Source of the DNA: Mycolicibacterium sp. P1-18
GTDB taxonomy: Bacteria > Actinomycetota > Actinomycetes > Mycobacteriales > Mycobacteriaceae
DNA: 64,000 nt
Direction: 5' to 3'
Assembly: GCF_008329535.1 (NCBI RefSeq)
Contig: NZ_NPKR01000002.1
Coordinates: 620,001 to 684,000, forward strand
The position numbers and the translations under genes are program-made. Below the pieces are notes generated by a model that was not told where the DNA came from, ran no database searches, and saw nothing but the letters and a program-made list of their open reading frames with translations. Of the stretch, positions 48,154-59,840 are shown one piece after another. Each line of letters opens with the position of its first letter. Position 1 is the first letter of the stretch.

Positions 48154-49161
48154 ATGACATTACCGTTCTTCGGCCCGATGAGTCTCTCGGGATTCAAGAG
48201 TCCGTGGTTCTTCCTGTTCCTTCTGGTCGTACTCGGCCTGGTCGCCCTGTACGTCGTCGTCCAGTCGGCCCGGCAGAAGCGGATGCTGCGCTTCGCCAAC
48301 ATGGAACTGCTGGAGAGCGTCGCGCCCAAGCGTCCCGCCCGGTGGCGGCATCTGTCGGCCGTCCTCCTGGTGCTCTCGCTGGTGGTGTTCACCGTCGCGA
48401 TGGCCGGCCCCACCAACGACGTCCGGATTCCCCGCAACCGGGCCGTGGTCATGCTGGTGATCGACGTGTCGCAGTCGATGCGCGCCACCGACGTCGCGCC
48501 CAGTCGGTTGGCCGCCGCGCAGGAAGCCGCCAAGCAGTTCGCCGACCAGCTGACCCCCGGCATCAACCTCGGGCTGATCGCCTATGCGGGCACCGCCACC
48601 GTGCTGGTGTCTCCGACCACCAACCGCGACCCCACCAAGGCGGCCATCGACAAGCTCCAGCTCGCCGATCGCACCGCGACCGGTGAGGGCATCTTCACCG
48701 CGCTGCAGGCCATCGCGACCGTCGGCGCCGTCATCGGCGGTGGCGACGCACCGCCCCCGGCGCGCATCGTGCTGATGTCCGACGGCAAGGAGACGGTCCC
48801 GTCGAATCCGGACAACCCCAAGGGCGCGTACACCGCGGCGCGCACGGCCGACGACCAGGGCGTGCCGATCTCCACGGTGTCCTTCGGCACGAAGTACGGC
48901 TACGTCGAGATCCAGGACCAACGCCAGCCCGTGCCGGTCGACGACGAGATGCTGCGCAAGATCGCCGAACTGTCCGGCGGAAACGCCTACACGGCGTCGA
49001 GTCTCGAGCAGCTCAAGGCCGTCTTCACCTCGCTGCAGGACCAGATCGGCTACGAGACCACCAAGGGCGACGCCAGCGTCGGATGGCTGCGACTGGGCTC
49101 CCTGGTGCTCGCGCTCGCCGCGCTCGCCGCGCTGCTGATCAACCGTCGCCTGCCCGGGTGA
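48154..49161 (+). CDS. Membrane protein with von Willebrand factor A domain
   Basis: 335 residues. Two N-terminal membrane helices (~10-30 and ~68-88), then a VWA domain with a complete MIDAS metal site: [10 protein letters not shown] and later TATGEGI and MSDGKET. A C-terminal membrane helix (~312-330) follows. With the MoxR ATPase and DUF58 protein it forms the usual three-part set, probably an envelope-associated chaperone complex. Position matches Rv1481. fabG1 begins about 50 bases later on the same strand, so read-through is possible. Confidence 0.9.
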   Translation: MTLPFFGPMSLSGFKSPWFFLFLLVVLGLVALYVVVQSARQKRMLRFANMELLESVAPKRPARWRHLSAVLLVLSLVVFTVAMAGPTNDVRIPRNRAVVMLVIDVSQSMRATDVAPSRLAAAQEAAKQFADQLTPGINLGLIAYAGTATVLVSPTTNRDPTKAAIDKLQLADRTATGEGIFTALQAIATVGAVIGGGDAPPPARIVLMSDGKETVPSNPDNPKGAYTAARTADDQGVPISTVSFGTKYGYVEIQDQRQPVPVDDEMLRKIAELSGGNAYTASSLEQLKAVFTSLQDQIGYETTKGDASVGWLRLGSLVLALAALAALLINRRLPG

Positions 49162-49194
49162 GGTCCGCGACCGATTTCGGCCAGCGCCAGGTGA

Positions 49195-49929
<735 letters not shown>

Positions 49930-49966
49930 TTCTCATCGACATCCGCTGAACAGTAAGGACTTTCAC

Positions 49967-50776
49967 ATGGCAGGGTTTCTCGACGGCAAGCGCATCCTCG
50001 TCACCGGGATCATCACCGACTCGTCGATCGCGTTCCACATCGCGAAGGTCGCCCAGGAGGCCGGCGCCGAACTGGTGCTGACGGGCTTCGACCGGATGAA
50101 GCTGATCCAGCGCATCGCCGACCGGTTGCCCAACCCGGCGCCGCTGCTCGAACTCGACGTGCAGAACTCCGAGCACCTCGCGAGCCTGGGGGACCGCGTC
50201 ACCGAGGTGATCGGCGAGGGCAACAAGCTCGACGGCGTCGTGCACTCGATCGGCTTCATGCCGCAGACCGGCATGGGCATCAACCCGTTCTTCGACGCGC
50301 CGTACGAGGACGTCGCCAAGGGCATCCACATCTCGGCGTACTCCTATGCGGCCCTGGCCAAGGCGCTGCTGCCGATCATGAACCCCGGCGGCGGCATCGT
50401 CGGCATGGACTTCGACCCGACCCGCGCGATGCCCGCCTATAACTGGATGACCGTCGCCAAGAGCGCCCTGGAGTCGGTCAACCGCTTCGTGGCGCGCGAA
50501 GCCGGCCAGTACGGCGTGCGCTCCAATCTCGTTGCCGCCGGACCGATTCGCACCCTGGCCATGAGCGCCATCGTCGGTGGCGCCCTCGGTGAGTCCGCCG
50601 GTGACCAGATCAAGCTCCTCGAAGAGGGCTGGGACCAGCGCGCGCCCCTGGGCTGGAACATGAAGGATCCGACCCCGGTCGCAAAAACGGTGTGCGCGTT
50701 GATGTCCGACTGGCTGCCCGCCACCACCGGCACCATCGTCTACGCCGACGGCGGCGCCAGCACGCAGTTGCTCTAA
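49967..50776 (+). CDS. inhA: Enoyl-ACP reductase InhA
   Basis: 269 residues, exactly the length of M. tuberculosis InhA. NADH-dependent last step of FAS-II elongation and target of activated isoniazid. Catalytic Tyr158 and Lys165 (AYNWMTVAK) and Phe149 are present. Positions known for isoniazid resistance are wild type here: Ile16, Ile21, Ser94 and Ile95. ATG start with AAGGA upstream; its TAA shares a base with the hemH start. Confidence 0.98.
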   Translation: MAGFLDGKRILVTGIITDSSIAFHIAKVAQEAGAELVLTGFDRMKLIQRIADRLPNPAPLLELDVQNSEHLASLGDRVTEVIGEGNKLDGVVHSIGFMPQTGMGINPFFDAPYEDVAKGIHISAYSYAALAKALLPIMNPGGGIVGMDFDPTRAMPAYNWMTVAKSALESVNRFVAREAGQYGVRSNLVAAGPIRTLAMSAIVGGALGESAGDQIKLLEEGWDQRAPLGWNMKDPTPVAKTVCALMSDWLPATTGTIVYADGGASTQLL

Positions 50777-51822
50777 TGGAATTCGATGCGCTGCTGCTGC
50801 TGTCCTTCGGCGGACCCGAGGGGCCCGAGCAGGTCCGGCCGTTCCTGGAGAACGTGACCCGCGGTCGCAACATCCCGCCGGCTCGGCTGGACGCCGTGGC
50901 CGAGCACTACCTGCACTTCGGCGGCGTCTCGCCGATCAACGGCATCAACCGTGCCCTGATCCAGCAGATCGAACGCGAACTGGCCGACCGCGGCAGCTCG
51001 ATGCCGGTGTACTTCGGCAACCGCAACTGGGACCCGTTCGTCGAGGACACCGTCGCCGCCATGCGCGACGACGGCATCCGCCGGGCCGCGGTGTTCACTA
51101 CCTCCGCGTGGGGCGGCTACTCGGGCTGCACCCAGTACCAGGAGGACGTGTACCGGGCCAGGACCGCGGTCGGCCCCGACGCGCCCGAACTGGTCAAGAT
51201 GCGCCAGTACTTCGACCACCCGCTGCTGGTCGAGATGTTCGCCGACGGCATCGCCGAGGCCGCCGCCACCCTGCCCGAGGACTTGCGCGCCGACGCGCGC
51301 TTGGTCTTCACCGCACACTCGATTCCGCTGCGTGCCGCGTCGCGGTGCGGCCAGGACCTCTACGCGCGGCAGGTCGCGTACTCGGCAGGCCTGGTCGCCG
51401 CCGCCGCGGGCTACGCAGACTTCGACCAGGTGTGGCAGTCGCGTTCGGGCCCGCCGCAGGTGCCGTGGCTGGAGCCCGACGTGGCCGATCAGCTCACCGC
51501 CCTGGCCGAGGCCGGCACGCGCGCGGTCGTCGTGTGTCCCATCGGATTCGTCGCCGACCACATCGAGGTGGTGTGGGATCTGGACAACGAGCTCAAGGAG
51601 CAGGCCGACGCGGCGGGCATCGTCCTGGCCAGGGCCACCACGCCGAACGCGCAGCCACGCTTCGCCCGCCTCGCGCTCGACCTCGTCGACGAGGTGCGGG
51701 AGGGCCGCGAACCGGCCAGGGTCGGCGGGGGAGCGGTGCCCGGATACGGGTTCAGCGTCAACGGGTCGCTGTGTACGTCGAACTGCTCTAGCGACGCCAG
51801 GCCGACTGCAGAATCGCGCTGA
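50776..51822 (+). CDS. hemH: Ferrochelatase (coproporphyrin III type)
   Basis: 348 residues. Inserts iron into a porphyrin; actinobacterial enzymes of this type act on coproporphyrin III. Marks are [75 protein letters not shown] with the active-site His, and [18 protein letters not shown] with the Glu. Cys333 and Cys337 near the C-terminus (SLCTSNCS) may ligate the [2Fe-2S] cluster known in this group. ATG overlaps the inhA stop by one base. The last 35 bases overlap the convergent gene. Confidence 0.96.
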   Translation: MEFDALLLLSFGGPEGPEQVRPFLENVTRGRNIPPARLDAVAEHYLHFGGVSPINGINRALIQQIERELADRGSSMPVYFGNRNWDPFVEDTVAAMRDDGIRRAAVFTTSAWGGYSGCTQYQEDVYRARTAVGPDAPELVKMRQYFDHPLLVEMFADGIAEAAATLPEDLRADARLVFTAHSIPLRAASRCGQDLYARQVAYSAGLVAAAAGYADFDQVWQSRSGPPQVPWLEPDVADQLTALAEAGTRAVVVCPIGFVADHIEVVWDLDNELKEQADAAGIVLARATTPNAQPRFARLALDLVDEVREGREPARVGGGAVPGYGFSVNGSLCTSNCSSDARPTAESR

Positions 51823-52663
51823 CCGCGGCCATCCGCGCCGACCGCACCACCCCGACCAGGGGGCGCAGCGCGTCGTTGGCGATCTGCATCGCCGAGGACG
51901 ACTGAAGTCCGATCGGCATCAGACCCGCGCTGACGGTGATGATCGCGTCGACGTGGGCGGCGTTCTCCAGCACCCGGAGCGCGCGCTCCGGCGCGTGGTC
52001 GGGCGCACGATGCAGTCGGGCCGACTCGAGGATCTGCTCGACCAGCCCGCGCGGGTCGGCGACGTCGGTGGAGGTCATCCCGGCCCGCAACGTCGTCAGC
52101 GCGTCGGCGGCCGAGCGCACGGCGGACCGAAGCTCGTACTCCTCGTGCCCCAGGTCGAGGTGCTCGCGCAACGGCACCACCGGCATCGAGTACACCGTCC
52201 AGGCCAGCGCGATCGGCTCGGGGTAGTGGTCGGTGGACTCGTCGTCGGTCATGTCGAAGTCGGGATCGGTTTCGTCGTAGGCGAACTCGGGCACCAAGCC
52301 CACCGCACTGGCCGAGCCGTGGGACACGATCAGCGCCTCACCGGCGGAGATGGCGTCGGCGGTGAACTGCGTGCCAGCGGGCAGTCCGCGGACGTCTCCG
52401 GGGACGGGCAGGGCGACGGCCATCGCCGGCTCGCCGGTCAGCGGCCCCGCCGCGGTGCGCAGCGTCTGCAGCAGCGACACCGCGCCGGCGTCGGTGAGAT
52501 CCGGCCACGGCAGGCCGGTCCGGTCGGCGGCCACCGAATCGTAGGCGGTCACGGAATGCCTTGGCGCCCATAGTGACAACGCGTCCAAGACGTCGTCGGG
52601 CGCGGCGACGCCGGCGAGCCAGGCGTTGGCCCACACCGACAGGGAGACACTGGGGCACCACAT
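51788..52663 (-). CDS. Conserved mycobacterial protein, function unknown
   Basis: 291 residues, soluble, no signal peptide. I recognise no catalytic motif. The N-terminal part ([23 protein letters not shown]) is mostly helical. Its middle has an acidic stretch [21 protein letters not shown] (~135-155), and the C-terminal third is helical ([37 protein letters not shown]). Position matches Rv1486c. It is divergent from the nfeD-like gene and overlaps hemH at the 3' end. A -10-like TACACT lies nine bases upstream of its ATG. Confidence 0.78.
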   Translation of the reverse strand: MWCPSVSLSVWANAWLAGVAAPDDVLDALSLWAPRHSVTAYDSVAADRTGLPWPDLTDAGAVSLLQTLRTAAGPLTGEPAMAVALPVPGDVRGLPAGTQFTADAISAGEALIVSHGSASAVGLVPEFAYDETDPDFDMTDDESTDHYPEPIALAWTVYSMPVVPLREHLDLGHEEYELRSAVRSAADALTTLRAGMTSTDVADPRGLVEQILESARLHRAPDHAPERALRVLENAAHVDAIITVSAGLMPIGLQSSSAMQIANDALRPLVGVVRSARMAAVSAILQSAWRR

Positions 52664-52710
52664 GATCCACGGAGTGTAGTCGTCGACGGCTTGGCGAGTG
52701 AGATTGCCAG

Positions 52711-52722
52711 TAGGCTGTGAAG
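52711..52722 (+). promoter_or_regulatory. Leaderless-type -10 element of the nfeD-like gene
   Basis: TAGGCT at 52711-52716 lies six bases before the ATG at 52723. This favours that ATG over the in-frame GTG at 52717, which would abut the -10. Confidence 0.45.
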
Positions 52723-53154
52723 ATGGGCGCGCTGATCTGGCTGGTGGCAGCGTTGGCGTTGGCCGGCGCGGAGGCGCTGACCGGCGATCTGTTCCTGCTG
52801 ATGCTCAGTGGCGGAGCGTTGTCCGCCGCGGGTGCCAGCGCGGTCTTCGGCGGCCCGGTCTGGGTCGACGGCGTCGTGTTCGCCGTCGTGTCGATCCTGT
52901 TGCTGGTCGCGGTGCGGCCGGCGTTGCGCCGGCGGTTCGCCGCCGGCACCGGCCTTCCCGAGCCGATGAAGGCCCTCGAGGGCCAGGGTGCGCTGGTGCT
53001 CGACAGGGTCGCGCGGCACGAGGGCCAGGTGAAGCTCGACGGCCAGGTCTGGACGGCCCGGCCGCTCAACGACGACGAAGTGTACGAACCAGGTGACCAC
53101 GTGACGGTGGTGCGCATCGACGGTGCGACCGCGGTCGTCTTCAGAGGCATCTGA
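52723..53154 (+). CDS. NfeD-like membrane protein
   Basis: 143 residues. Two or three hydrophobic segments in the first ~70 residues ([38 protein letters not shown]) precede a C-terminal OB-fold (~85-143, [31 protein letters not shown]) typical of NfeD proteins. NfeD and SPFH (stomatin-like) genes are normally paired; the SPFH gene starts 18 bases downstream. The pair is thought to organise membrane microdomains or protein quality control. Confidence 0.9.
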   Translation: MGALIWLVAALALAGAEALTGDLFLLMLSGGALSAAGASAVFGGPVWVDGVVFAVVSILLLVAVRPALRRRFAAGTGLPEPMKALEGQGALVLDRVARHEGQVKLDGQVWTARPLNDDEVYEPGDHVTVVRIDGATAVVFRGI

Positions 53155-53172
53155 ACCTAGGGAGGAACGGCA

Positions 53173-54393
53173 ATGGACGGTGCTTTCTTCGGGCTGATCG
53201 TGGCTGCAGTGCTGGTGATCTTCGCGATCATCGTGGTCGCCAAGTCGGTGAAGGTGATCCCGCAGGCCGAGGCGGCGGTGATCGAACGGCTGGGCCGCTA
53301 CAGCAAGACGGTCTCCGGTCAGCTGACGTTGCTGCTGCCGTTCGTCGACAAGATCCGCGCCAGGGTCGACCTCCGGGAGCGGGTGGTGTCGTTCCCGCCG
53401 CAACCGGTGATCACCGAGGACAACCTGACGGTCAACATCGACACCGTCGTCTACTTCCAGGTGACCGAACCCCAGGCCGCGGTCTACGCGATCAGCAACT
53501 ACATCGTGGGTGTCGAGCAGCTGACCACCACCACGCTGCGCAACGTGGTCGGCGGCATGACCCTCGAGCAGGCCCTGACCTCCCGCGACCAGATCAACGG
53601 CCAGCTCCGCGGCGTCCTCGACGAGGCCACCGGCCGCTGGGGGCTGCGCGTGGCGCGCGTCGAACTGCGCAGCATCGATCCGCCGCCGTCCATCCAGGAC
53701 TCCATGGAGAAGCAGATGCGCGCCGACCGCGAGAAGCGCGCGATGATCCTCACCGCCGAGGGCAACCGGGAGGCCTCGATCAAGCAGGCCGAGGGTCAGA
53801 AGCAGGCCCAGATCCTCGCCGCCGAGGGCGCCAAGCAGGCGGCGATCCTCGCCGCCGAGGCCGACCGGCAGTCCCGCATGCTGCGGGCGCAGGGTGAACG
53901 TGCCGCGTCCTATCTGCAGGCACAGGGTCAGGCCAAGGCCATCGAGAAGACGTTCGCCGCCATCAAGGCGGGCCGCCCGACTCCGGAGATGCTGGCCTAC
54001 CAGTACCTGCAGACCCTGCCGCAGATGGCCAAGGGCGAGGCCAACAAGGTGTGGCTGGTCCCCAGCGACTTCGGCTCGGCGCTGCAGGGGTTCACCAAGA
54101 TGCTCGGTGCACCGGGCGAGGACGGCGTGTTCCGCTACACCCCGTCGCCGGTCGAGGACGACCTGCCCAAGCCGGAGGACGACTCGGCCGAGGTCGCGGA
54201 GTGGTTCAACACGAAGTCCGATCCGGAGATCGCGCAGGCCGTCGCTCAGGCGGTCGCCCAGGCGCGCACCCCCGTCCCCGGCGCCCTCGACGGGCCGACG
54301 CAGTACGCCCCGCTGTCGCAGCAGGCGCAGCCGCCCGCCACCGACTACTCGCAGCCGCCGTCGTCCCGCCATTCGAACCGCGACCACGAATGA
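53173..54393 (+). CDS. SPFH/band 7 (stomatin-like) membrane protein
   Basis: 406 residues. An N-terminal hydrophobic hairpin (~5-27) anchors the protein. The SPFH domain (~28-190) has SVKVIPQAEAAVIERLGRYSKTV and VNIDTVVYFQVTEPQAAVYAI. A long charged helix follows (~190-265, with repeated EGxKQAxILAAE units). Oligomeric scaffold of membrane microdomains. The C-terminal ~100 residues are Pro/Gln-rich and probably disordered. AGGGAGGAA precedes the ATG. Stop overlaps the DoxX-like gene start (ATGA). Confidence 0.93.
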   Translation: MDGAFFGLIVAAVLVIFAIIVVAKSVKVIPQAEAAVIERLGRYSKTVSGQLTLLLPFVDKIRARVDLRERVVSFPPQPVITEDNLTVNIDTVVYFQVTEPQAAVYAISNYIVGVEQLTTTTLRNVVGGMTLEQALTSRDQINGQLRGVLDEATGRWGLRVARVELRSIDPPPSIQDSMEKQMRADREKRAMILTAEGNREASIKQAEGQKQAQILAAEGAKQAAILAAEADRQSRMLRAQGERAASYLQAQGQAKAIEKTFAAIKAGRPTPEMLAYQYLQTLPQMAKGEANKVWLVPSDFGSALQGFTKMLGAPGEDGVFRYTPSPVEDDLPKPEDDSAEVAEWFNTKSDPEIAQAVAQAVAQARTPVPGALDGPTQYAPLSQQAQPPATDYSQPPSSRHSNRDHE

Positions 54394-54746
54394 GTGCGCT
54401 GACGTCCTCGCGGACCTATGCGGTGCTCGCGGCGATGCAGGCCGGCGACGCCGTGGCGTGCGCCCTGATGGTCCCGCCGATCAAGAAGGCCCTCGACGAC
54501 GTCGGGCTGGCCGAGGAACTACGGCCGGTGCTTCCGGTGGTCAAGGGCGCATCGGCGGTCGGACTGCTGTCGGTCTACCGGTTTCCGCGGCTGGCCCGCC
54601 TGACCACGTTCATGCTGACCGTGTACTTCGTGCTGGCCGTGGCCTCTCACGTGCGAGCCAAGGACTGGAGCCCCGGACTCGTCGCGGCGTCGTCGTTCCT
54701 CGGCCTGTTCGGCGCGATGACCGTCACGGGGCCGGAGTCACGGTAG
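54390..54746 (+). CDS. DoxX-like small membrane protein
   Basis: 118 residues, about four hydrophobic segments. The pattern AVLAAMQAGDAVACALMVPPIKKALDDVG, VVKGASAVGLLSVYRFP and LARLTTFMLTVYFVLAVASH is like DoxX-family proteins. The ATG at 54390 overlaps the SPFH stop codon, so translation is coupled. Role unknown; possibly a partner of the NfeD/SPFH pair. Last 23 bases overlap the convergent TVP38-type gene. Confidence 0.8.
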   Translation: MSALTSSRTYAVLAAMQAGDAVACALMVPPIKKALDDVGLAEELRPVLPVVKGASAVGLLSVYRFPRLARLTTFMLTVYFVLAVASHVRAKDWSPGLVAASSFLGLFGAMTVTGPESR

Positions 54747-55470
54747 TCACCGGGTCGACCTCGGCCTCGGGCTGGCGGTCGTGGCGGCGATGGCTGCGGA
54801 TCTCGTAGACCAGCCCGGCCACGCCGAGGCTGGCGGTGGTCGCAGAGATGAGGAAGAGCAGGGGGCTGACGTTTCCCGTGAGGGCGTCACCCAGGATCAC
54901 GATCGCCGCCGTGCCCGGTAGCAGTCCGACGAAGGACGCGATCGCGAACGGCACGAGCCGGACGGCCGACGCGCCGGCGGCATAGTTCAGTACCGAGAAC
55001 GGCACCGCGGGAATCATCCGCATGGAGAGCACGGTGGGCCAACCACGCTGCCGCAGCCGCGCGTCGACCATCTCCACGCGCGGATGCGACACCAACCGGT
55101 TCAGCTGAAGCCCGGCCGCCCGCACGAGGAGCAGTGCGACGATCGCGCTGATCGTGGAGGCCACCACGGCCAGCGAGATGCCGAGCAACGGGCCGAACAG
55201 CAGGCCCGCCGACAGCGTGAAGGCGGTACGCGGGAACGGGAAGATCGTGACCACGACGTGGGCGAGGAAGAACACCAGCGGGAACCAGGGACCGGCGGAG
55301 GTGGCCCAGTCGCGCATCTGCACCGCCGTGGGCAACGGCACCAGATAGGCCATTGCGACGAGAATCACACCGACGGCCACGGTGACCATCAACTTGCGGC
55401 GGGGAACCTGGGCCGCGGTCGACGCGATCGCGCTCCGCACCGCACCCAACGTGCTGACTATCCCCTTCAC
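54724..55470 (-). CDS. TVP38/TMEM64 (DedA-like VTT domain) membrane protein
   Basis: 248 residues, GTG start at 55470. About six membrane segments. The VTT-domain signature is visible: FPFPRTAFTLSAGLLFGPLLG, then LVRAAGLQLNRLV, MRMIPAVPFSVLNYAAGASAVRL, and GLLPGTAAIVILGDAL. Members are linked to lipid scrambling or undecaprenyl-phosphate recycling in other bacteria; the role here is not shown by context. Divergent from mutA with 166 bases between starts. Confidence 0.9.
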   Translation of the reverse strand: MKGIVSTLGAVRSAIASTAAQVPRRKLMVTVAVGVILVAMAYLVPLPTAVQMRDWATSAGPWFPLVFFLAHVVVTIFPFPRTAFTLSAGLLFGPLLGISLAVVASTISAIVALLLVRAAGLQLNRLVSHPRVEMVDARLRQRGWPTVLSMRMIPAVPFSVLNYAAGASAVRLVPFAIASFVGLLPGTAAIVILGDALTGNVSPLLFLISATTASLGVAGLVYEIRSHRRHDRQPEAEVDPVTTVTPAP

Positions 55471-55574
55471 GTCTTCCGAGACTACGGGTCGGCGGGCAGT
55501 CCCACGAGACGACGTGGCGGAGCTACCCGTCAGTAGCCTCGAGCCTGCTGGTTCGCGCCGTGACGGCGATCATT

Positions 55575-55594
55575 TAGCCTGTTGGACAGTTGTC
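55575..55594 (+). promoter_or_regulatory. mutA promoter -10 and small dyad
   Basis: TAGCCT at 55575-55580 fits a -10, with a weak -35 TTCGCG 17 bases upstream (55552-55557). GACA-GT-TGTC (55585-55594) is a perfect dyad at the expected start site. The mutA ribosome site GGGGAG is at 55625-55630. Confidence 0.35.
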
Positions 55595-55636
55595 AAGTCA
55601 CACGCTGCATCAGGGTCGATGACAGGGGAGCCAACA

Positions 55637-57577
55637 GTGTCCGAACAGGTGTCCAGTTCGAGTCTCAGCACGGCTGAGTCGGACCGCGACCAGTGGCGCG
55701 CCGCCGTCGCCGCGGTGTTGGCCAAGGGCGGCCGCAAGGATCCCGCCGACCTGGGTGCCGAACCCGAGCGGCTCCTGGACACGCCCACCTACGAGGGCTT
55801 CCCCGTCCGCCCGTTGTATACGACGATCGACGCGCTGCCCGAGCCCGCGCTGCCGGGGCGATGGCCCTACGTGCGGGGTGGCGACGCTCGACGCGACGTC
55901 ACGTCGGGTTGGAAGGTGGCCGAGTCGTTCCCCACCGTCGGGCAGGAGCGAAGCGACCGGGGAATCGACAGCGTCGGGCAGGAGCGAAGCGACCGGGGAA
56001 TCGACAGCGCCGGTCAAACGGCGCTCTCCGACGGCAACGACGCGGTGCTGAGTGCGCTCACCGACGGGGTGAGCGCCCTCGTGCTGCGGGTCGGCGACGC
56101 AGACGCGGGGGTTCCCGTGGCCGACCTCGACCGGTTGCTCGAGGGCGTGTTCCTCGAGCTGGTTCCGGTGATCGTGGAGGCCGGCGCGGACTACCCGGCC
56201 GCCGCCGAGGCCGTGCTGGCGCTGGTGTCCAACGTCGACGACGAGAAGCGCCGGAGCCTGTCGGTCGACTTGGGCGCCGACCCCCTGACCGCCGTCCTGA
56301 CCGGCCGCCCGGCACCGACGGTGGACGAGGTCGTCGCGACCGCCGCCGCGCTGACCCACTTCGACGGCGGCGTGCGGGCGGTCACCGTCGACGGTGCCGG
56401 GTTGCACGACCTCGGCGCCAGCGCGTCGTGGGAGCTGGCCGGGGCCGTCGCGGCCGGGGTGTCCTACCTACGGTTGCTGTGCGACGGCGGTCTCAGCGCG
56501 CCGGATGCGCTGGCGCAGATCAGCTTCCGCTTCGGCGCCGGCGACGACCAGTTCATGACCATCGCCAAGCTGCGGGCCGCCCGCCAACTCTGGGCGAGGG
56601 TGGCCGAGGTGGTGGGCCATCCCGAGGCGGGTGCGGCCACGATTCACGCCGTCACCTCTCGGGCCATGATGGCGCAGCGCGACCCCTGGGTGAACATGCT
56701 GCGCACCACGCTCGGCGCCTTCGGCGCGGGGGTGGGTGGCGCCGACACCGTCCAGGTGTGCGAGTTCGACAGCTCGATCCCCGGCGGCTTGCCCACCGTG
56801 GCAAGGACTTTCGCGCGCCGGATGGCGCGCAACACCCAGCTCCTGTTGCTGGAGGAGTCACACCTCGGGCGGGTGCTCGACCCGGCCGGCGGATCCTGGT
56901 TCGTCGAGGACCTGACCCGCAGGCTCACCGAGGAGGCCTGGGGACACTTCCAGGACGTCGAGGCCAGGGGCGGATTCGCCGACGCCCGCGACCACGTCGC
57001 GGCCGAGATCGGCCGGGTCCGCGAGGCCAGGAGCGCCGACGTCGCGCACCGGCGCACCGCGCTGACCGGGGTCAACGAATACCCCAACCTCGCCGAAGCG
57101 CCGCTCCCGCCGACGGACTCGAGTTCGTCGGTGGCCCGCTACGCGGCGGGTTTCGAGGCCCTGCGCGACCGGTCGGACGCCCATCTGGCGACCCACGGCA
57201 CACGACCGAGGGCCCTGCTGCTGCCGGTCGGGCCGCTGGCCGAACACAACGTCCGCACCTCCTTCGCCGCCAACTTGCTGGCGTCGGGGGGAGTCGAGAC
57301 CGTCAACCCCGGCACGGTGAGCGCGGCGGGGGTGGCCCAGGCCGTCACCGAGGCCTTCGATCCGGCCGCCGTCGTGATCTGCGGCACCGACGCGCGGTAC
57401 GCCGCCGAGGCGTCGGAGGTGGTGCGGGCCGCCCGCGACGCCGGCGTCGCGCACGTCTACCTGGCCGGACCGGCCACGGCGGTCGCCGAGGCGACCGACC
57501 CACCCGACGATTACCTGACCGCCAAGATCGACGCGATCGACGCGCTGTCGACGCTGCTCACCCGATTGGGGGCCTGA
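55637..57577 (+). CDS. mutA: Methylmalonyl-CoA mutase small subunit, with internal 24-residue insertion
   Basis: 646 residues. Non-catalytic partner of MutB in converting succinyl-CoA and methylmalonyl-CoA. The mutase TIM-barrel pattern is present ([47 protein letters not shown] segment, [23 protein letters not shown]). The B12-binding His motif of MutB is absent. GTG start with GGGGAG six bases upstream; ATG 55619 would add six residues. Residues 101-124 are a perfect 12+12 tandem duplication with no counterpart in M. tuberculosis MutA as I recall it. Confidence 0.94.
   Translation: MSEQVSSSSLSTAESDRDQWRAAVAAVLAKGGRKDPADLGAEPERLLDTPTYEGFPVRPLYTTIDALPEPALPGRWPYVRGGDARRDVTSGWKVAESFPTVGQERSDRGIDSVGQERSDRGIDSAGQTALSDGNDAVLSALTDGVSALVLRVGDADAGVPVADLDRLLEGVFLELVPVIVEAGADYPAAAEAVLALVSNVDDEKRRSLSVDLGADPLTAVLTGRPAPTVDEVVATAAALTHFDGGVRAVTVDGAGLHDLGASASWELAGAVAAGVSYLRLLCDGGLSAPDALAQISFRFGAGDDQFMTIAKLRAARQLWARVAEVVGHPEAGAATIHAVTSRAMMAQRDPWVNMLRTTLGAFGAGVGGADTVQVCEFDSSIPGGLPTVARTFARRMARNTQLLLLEESHLGRVLDPAGGSWFVEDLTRRLTEEAWGHFQDVEARGGFADARDHVAAEIGRVREARSADVAHRRTALTGVNEYPNLAEAPLPPTDSSSSVARYAAGFEALRDRSDAHLATHGTRPRALLLPVGPLAEHNVRTSFAANLLASGGVETVNPGTVSAAGVAQAVTEAFDPAAVVICGTDARYAAEASEVVRAARDAGVAHVYLAGPATAVAEATDPPDDYLTAKIDAIDALSTLLTRLGA
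55937..56008 (+). repeat. Perfect 36-base tandem duplication inside mutA
   Basis: Copy 1 is 55937-55972 and copy 2 is 55973-56008, identical in all 36 bases. Each encodes [12 protein letters not shown], so the frame is kept. The core GAGCGAAGCGA is nearly palindromic, like short repetitive elements scattered in actinobacterial genomes. It lies in the linker before the mutase barrel. Confidence 0.85.
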
Positions 57578-57578
57578 C

Positions 57579-59840
57579 ATGACGGCTTTGGAACCCAGGA
57601 TCGCCAACTTCGCCGACGTCCCGCTCCACGGTGAGGGCGCCCCGGCCGGGGCGGCGCCGCAGGACGTGGACGAGCTGGTGTCGGCCGCGGCCGCCGCGCA
57701 CGGCTACACCGCCGAGCAGCTCGACTGGATGACCCCCGAGGGCGTGCAGGTCAAACCGGTCTACGTCGCCGCCGACCGCGACGCCGTCGTCGAGGCCGGC
57801 TACCCGCTGGAGAGCTTCCCCGGTGCGCCGCCGTTCGTGCGTGGCCCGTACCCGACCATGTACGTCAACCAGCCGTGGACCATCCGCCAGTACGCGGGGT
57901 TCTCCACCGCGGCGGAGTCCAACGCGTTCTACCGGCGCAATCTCGCCGCGGGGCAGAAGGGACTGTCGGTCGCCTTCGACCTGGCCACCCACCGCGGCTA
58001 CGACTCCGACCACCCCCGGGTGGCCGGCGACGTCGGGATGGCCGGGGTGGCCATCGACTCGATCCTCGACATGCGGCAGCTGTTCGACGGGATCGACCTG
58101 TCGTCGGTGTCGGTGTCGATGACCATGAACGGTGCGGTGCTGCCCATCCTGGCGCTCTACGTCGCCGCCGCCGAGGAGCAGGGGGTGCCGCCGGAGAAGT
58201 TGGCGGGGACCATCCAGAACGACATCCTCAAGGAGTTCATGGTCCGCAACACCTACATCTATCCGCCCGAGGCGTCGATGCGGATCATCTCCGACATCTT
58301 CGGCTACACCAGCGTCAAGATGCCGAAGTACAACTCGATCTCCATCTCCGGCTACCACATTCAGGAAGCCGGGGCGACGGCCGACCTCGAGCTGGCCTAC
58401 ACCCTCGCCGACGGTGTCGAGTACATCAAGGCGGGGCTGGACGCGGGTCTGTCGATCGACTCCTTCGCGCCGCGACTGTCGTTCTTCTGGGGCATCGGGA
58501 TGAACTTCTTCATGGAGGTGGCCAAGCTTCGCGCCGGCCGTCTGCTGTGGAGCGAGCTGGTCGCCCAGTTCGACCCGAAGAGCGAGAAGTCGCTGTCGCT
58601 GCGCACGCACTCGCAGACCTCGGGGTGGTCATTGACGGCGCAGGACCCGTTCAACAACGTCGCCCGCACGTGCATCGAGGCGATGGCCGCGACGCAGGGC
58701 CACACCCAGTCGCTGCACACCAACGCCCTCGACGAAGCGCTTGCCCTGCCGACGGACTTCTCCGCGCGCATCGCCCGCAACACCCAGCTGCTGCTGCAGC
58801 AGGAGTCCGGCACCACCCGGCCCATCGACCCCTGGGGCGGCTCGTACTACGTGGAGTGGCTGACCCACCAGCTGGCCGAGAAGGCCCGCGCCCACATCGC
58901 CGAGGTCGCCGAGCACGGGGGCATGGCCCAGGCGATCAGCGAGGGCATTCCGAAGCTGCGCATCGAGGAGGCGGCCGCTCGGACCCAGGCGCGCATCGAC
59001 TCCGGGGCGCAGACCGTGATCGGCATCAACAAGTACCAGGTGGATTCCGATCAGGAGGTCGAGGTCCTCAAGGTCGAGAACAGCCGGGTGCGTGCCGAGC
59101 AGATCGCCAAGCTCGATCGGCTCCGGGCCGACCGCGACGACGCGGCCACCCAGGCCGCGCTGGCCGAGTTGACTCGCGCCGCAGCCGCTTCCGGCGTCGC
59201 CGGTGAGGATGGCCTTGGCAACAACCTGATGGCGCTGGCCATCGCCGCGGCACGGGCCAAGGCCACCGTCGGCGAGATCTCCGACGCCCTGGAGAAGGTC
59301 TACGGACGCCACCAGGCCGAGATCCGCACCATCGCCGGGGTCTACCGCGACGAGGTGGGTAAGGGTGCGAACGTGCGAAACGTCTCAGCGGCAACCGAAC
59401 TGGTGGAGAAGTTCGCCGAGGCCGACGGGCGTCGGCCGCGCATCCTGGTGGCCAAGATGGGCCAGGACGGGCACGACCGCGGCCAGAAGGTGATCGCGAC
59501 GGCCTTCGCCGACATCGGCTTCGACGTCGACGTCGGCTCGCTGTTCTCCACTCCCTACGAGGTCGCCCGTCAGGCGGTGGACAACGACGTGCACGTCGTC
59601 GGGGTGTCGTCGCTGGCGGCGGGGCACCTCACGCTGGTCCCGGCACTGCGCGACGCCCTGGCCGCGGCGGGCCGGCCCGACATCATGGTCGTCGTCGGCG
59701 GGGTCATCCCGCCGGGCGACTTCGACGAGCTGTACGCCGCCGGTGCCACCGCCATCTTCCCGCCGGGCACCGTGATCGCCGACGCCGCGATCGGCCTGTT
59801 GGAGAAGCTGGCCGAGCGGCTGGGATACCAGATCAGCTAG
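57579..59840 (+). CDS. mutB: Methylmalonyl-CoA mutase large (catalytic) subunit
   Basis: 753 residues. N-terminal substrate-binding barrel ([57 protein letters not shown]). The C-terminal B12 domain has the lower-ligand motif [25 protein letters not shown] (DxHxxG), then [13 protein letters not shown] and [11 protein letters not shown]. Carries propionate and odd-chain carbon into or out of the citric acid cycle and supplies methylmalonyl-CoA for branched lipids. One base after mutA; its stop abuts the meaB start. Confidence 0.98.
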   Translation: MTALEPRIANFADVPLHGEGAPAGAAPQDVDELVSAAAAAHGYTAEQLDWMTPEGVQVKPVYVAADRDAVVEAGYPLESFPGAPPFVRGPYPTMYVNQPWTIRQYAGFSTAAESNAFYRRNLAAGQKGLSVAFDLATHRGYDSDHPRVAGDVGMAGVAIDSILDMRQLFDGIDLSSVSVSMTMNGAVLPILALYVAAAEEQGVPPEKLAGTIQNDILKEFMVRNTYIYPPEASMRIISDIFGYTSVKMPKYNSISISGYHIQEAGATADLELAYTLADGVEYIKAGLDAGLSIDSFAPRLSFFWGIGMNFFMEVAKLRAGRLLWSELVAQFDPKSEKSLSLRTHSQTSGWSLTAQDPFNNVARTCIEAMAATQGHTQSLHTNALDEALALPTDFSARIARNTQLLLQQESGTTRPIDPWGGSYYVEWLTHQLAEKARAHIAEVAEHGGMAQAISEGIPKLRIEEAAARTQARIDSGAQTVIGINKYQVDSDQEVEVLKVENSRVRAEQIAKLDRLRADRDDAATQAALAELTRAAAASGVAGEDGLGNNLMALAIAAARAKATVGEISDALEKVYGRHQAEIRTIAGVYRDEVGKGANVRNVSAATELVEKFAEADGRRPRILVAKMGQDGHDRGQKVIATAFADIGFDVDVGSLFSTPYEVARQAVDNDVHVVGVSSLAAGHLTLVPALRDALAAAGRPDIMVVVGGVIPPGDFDELYAAGATAIFPPGTVIADAAIGLLEKLAERLGYQIS

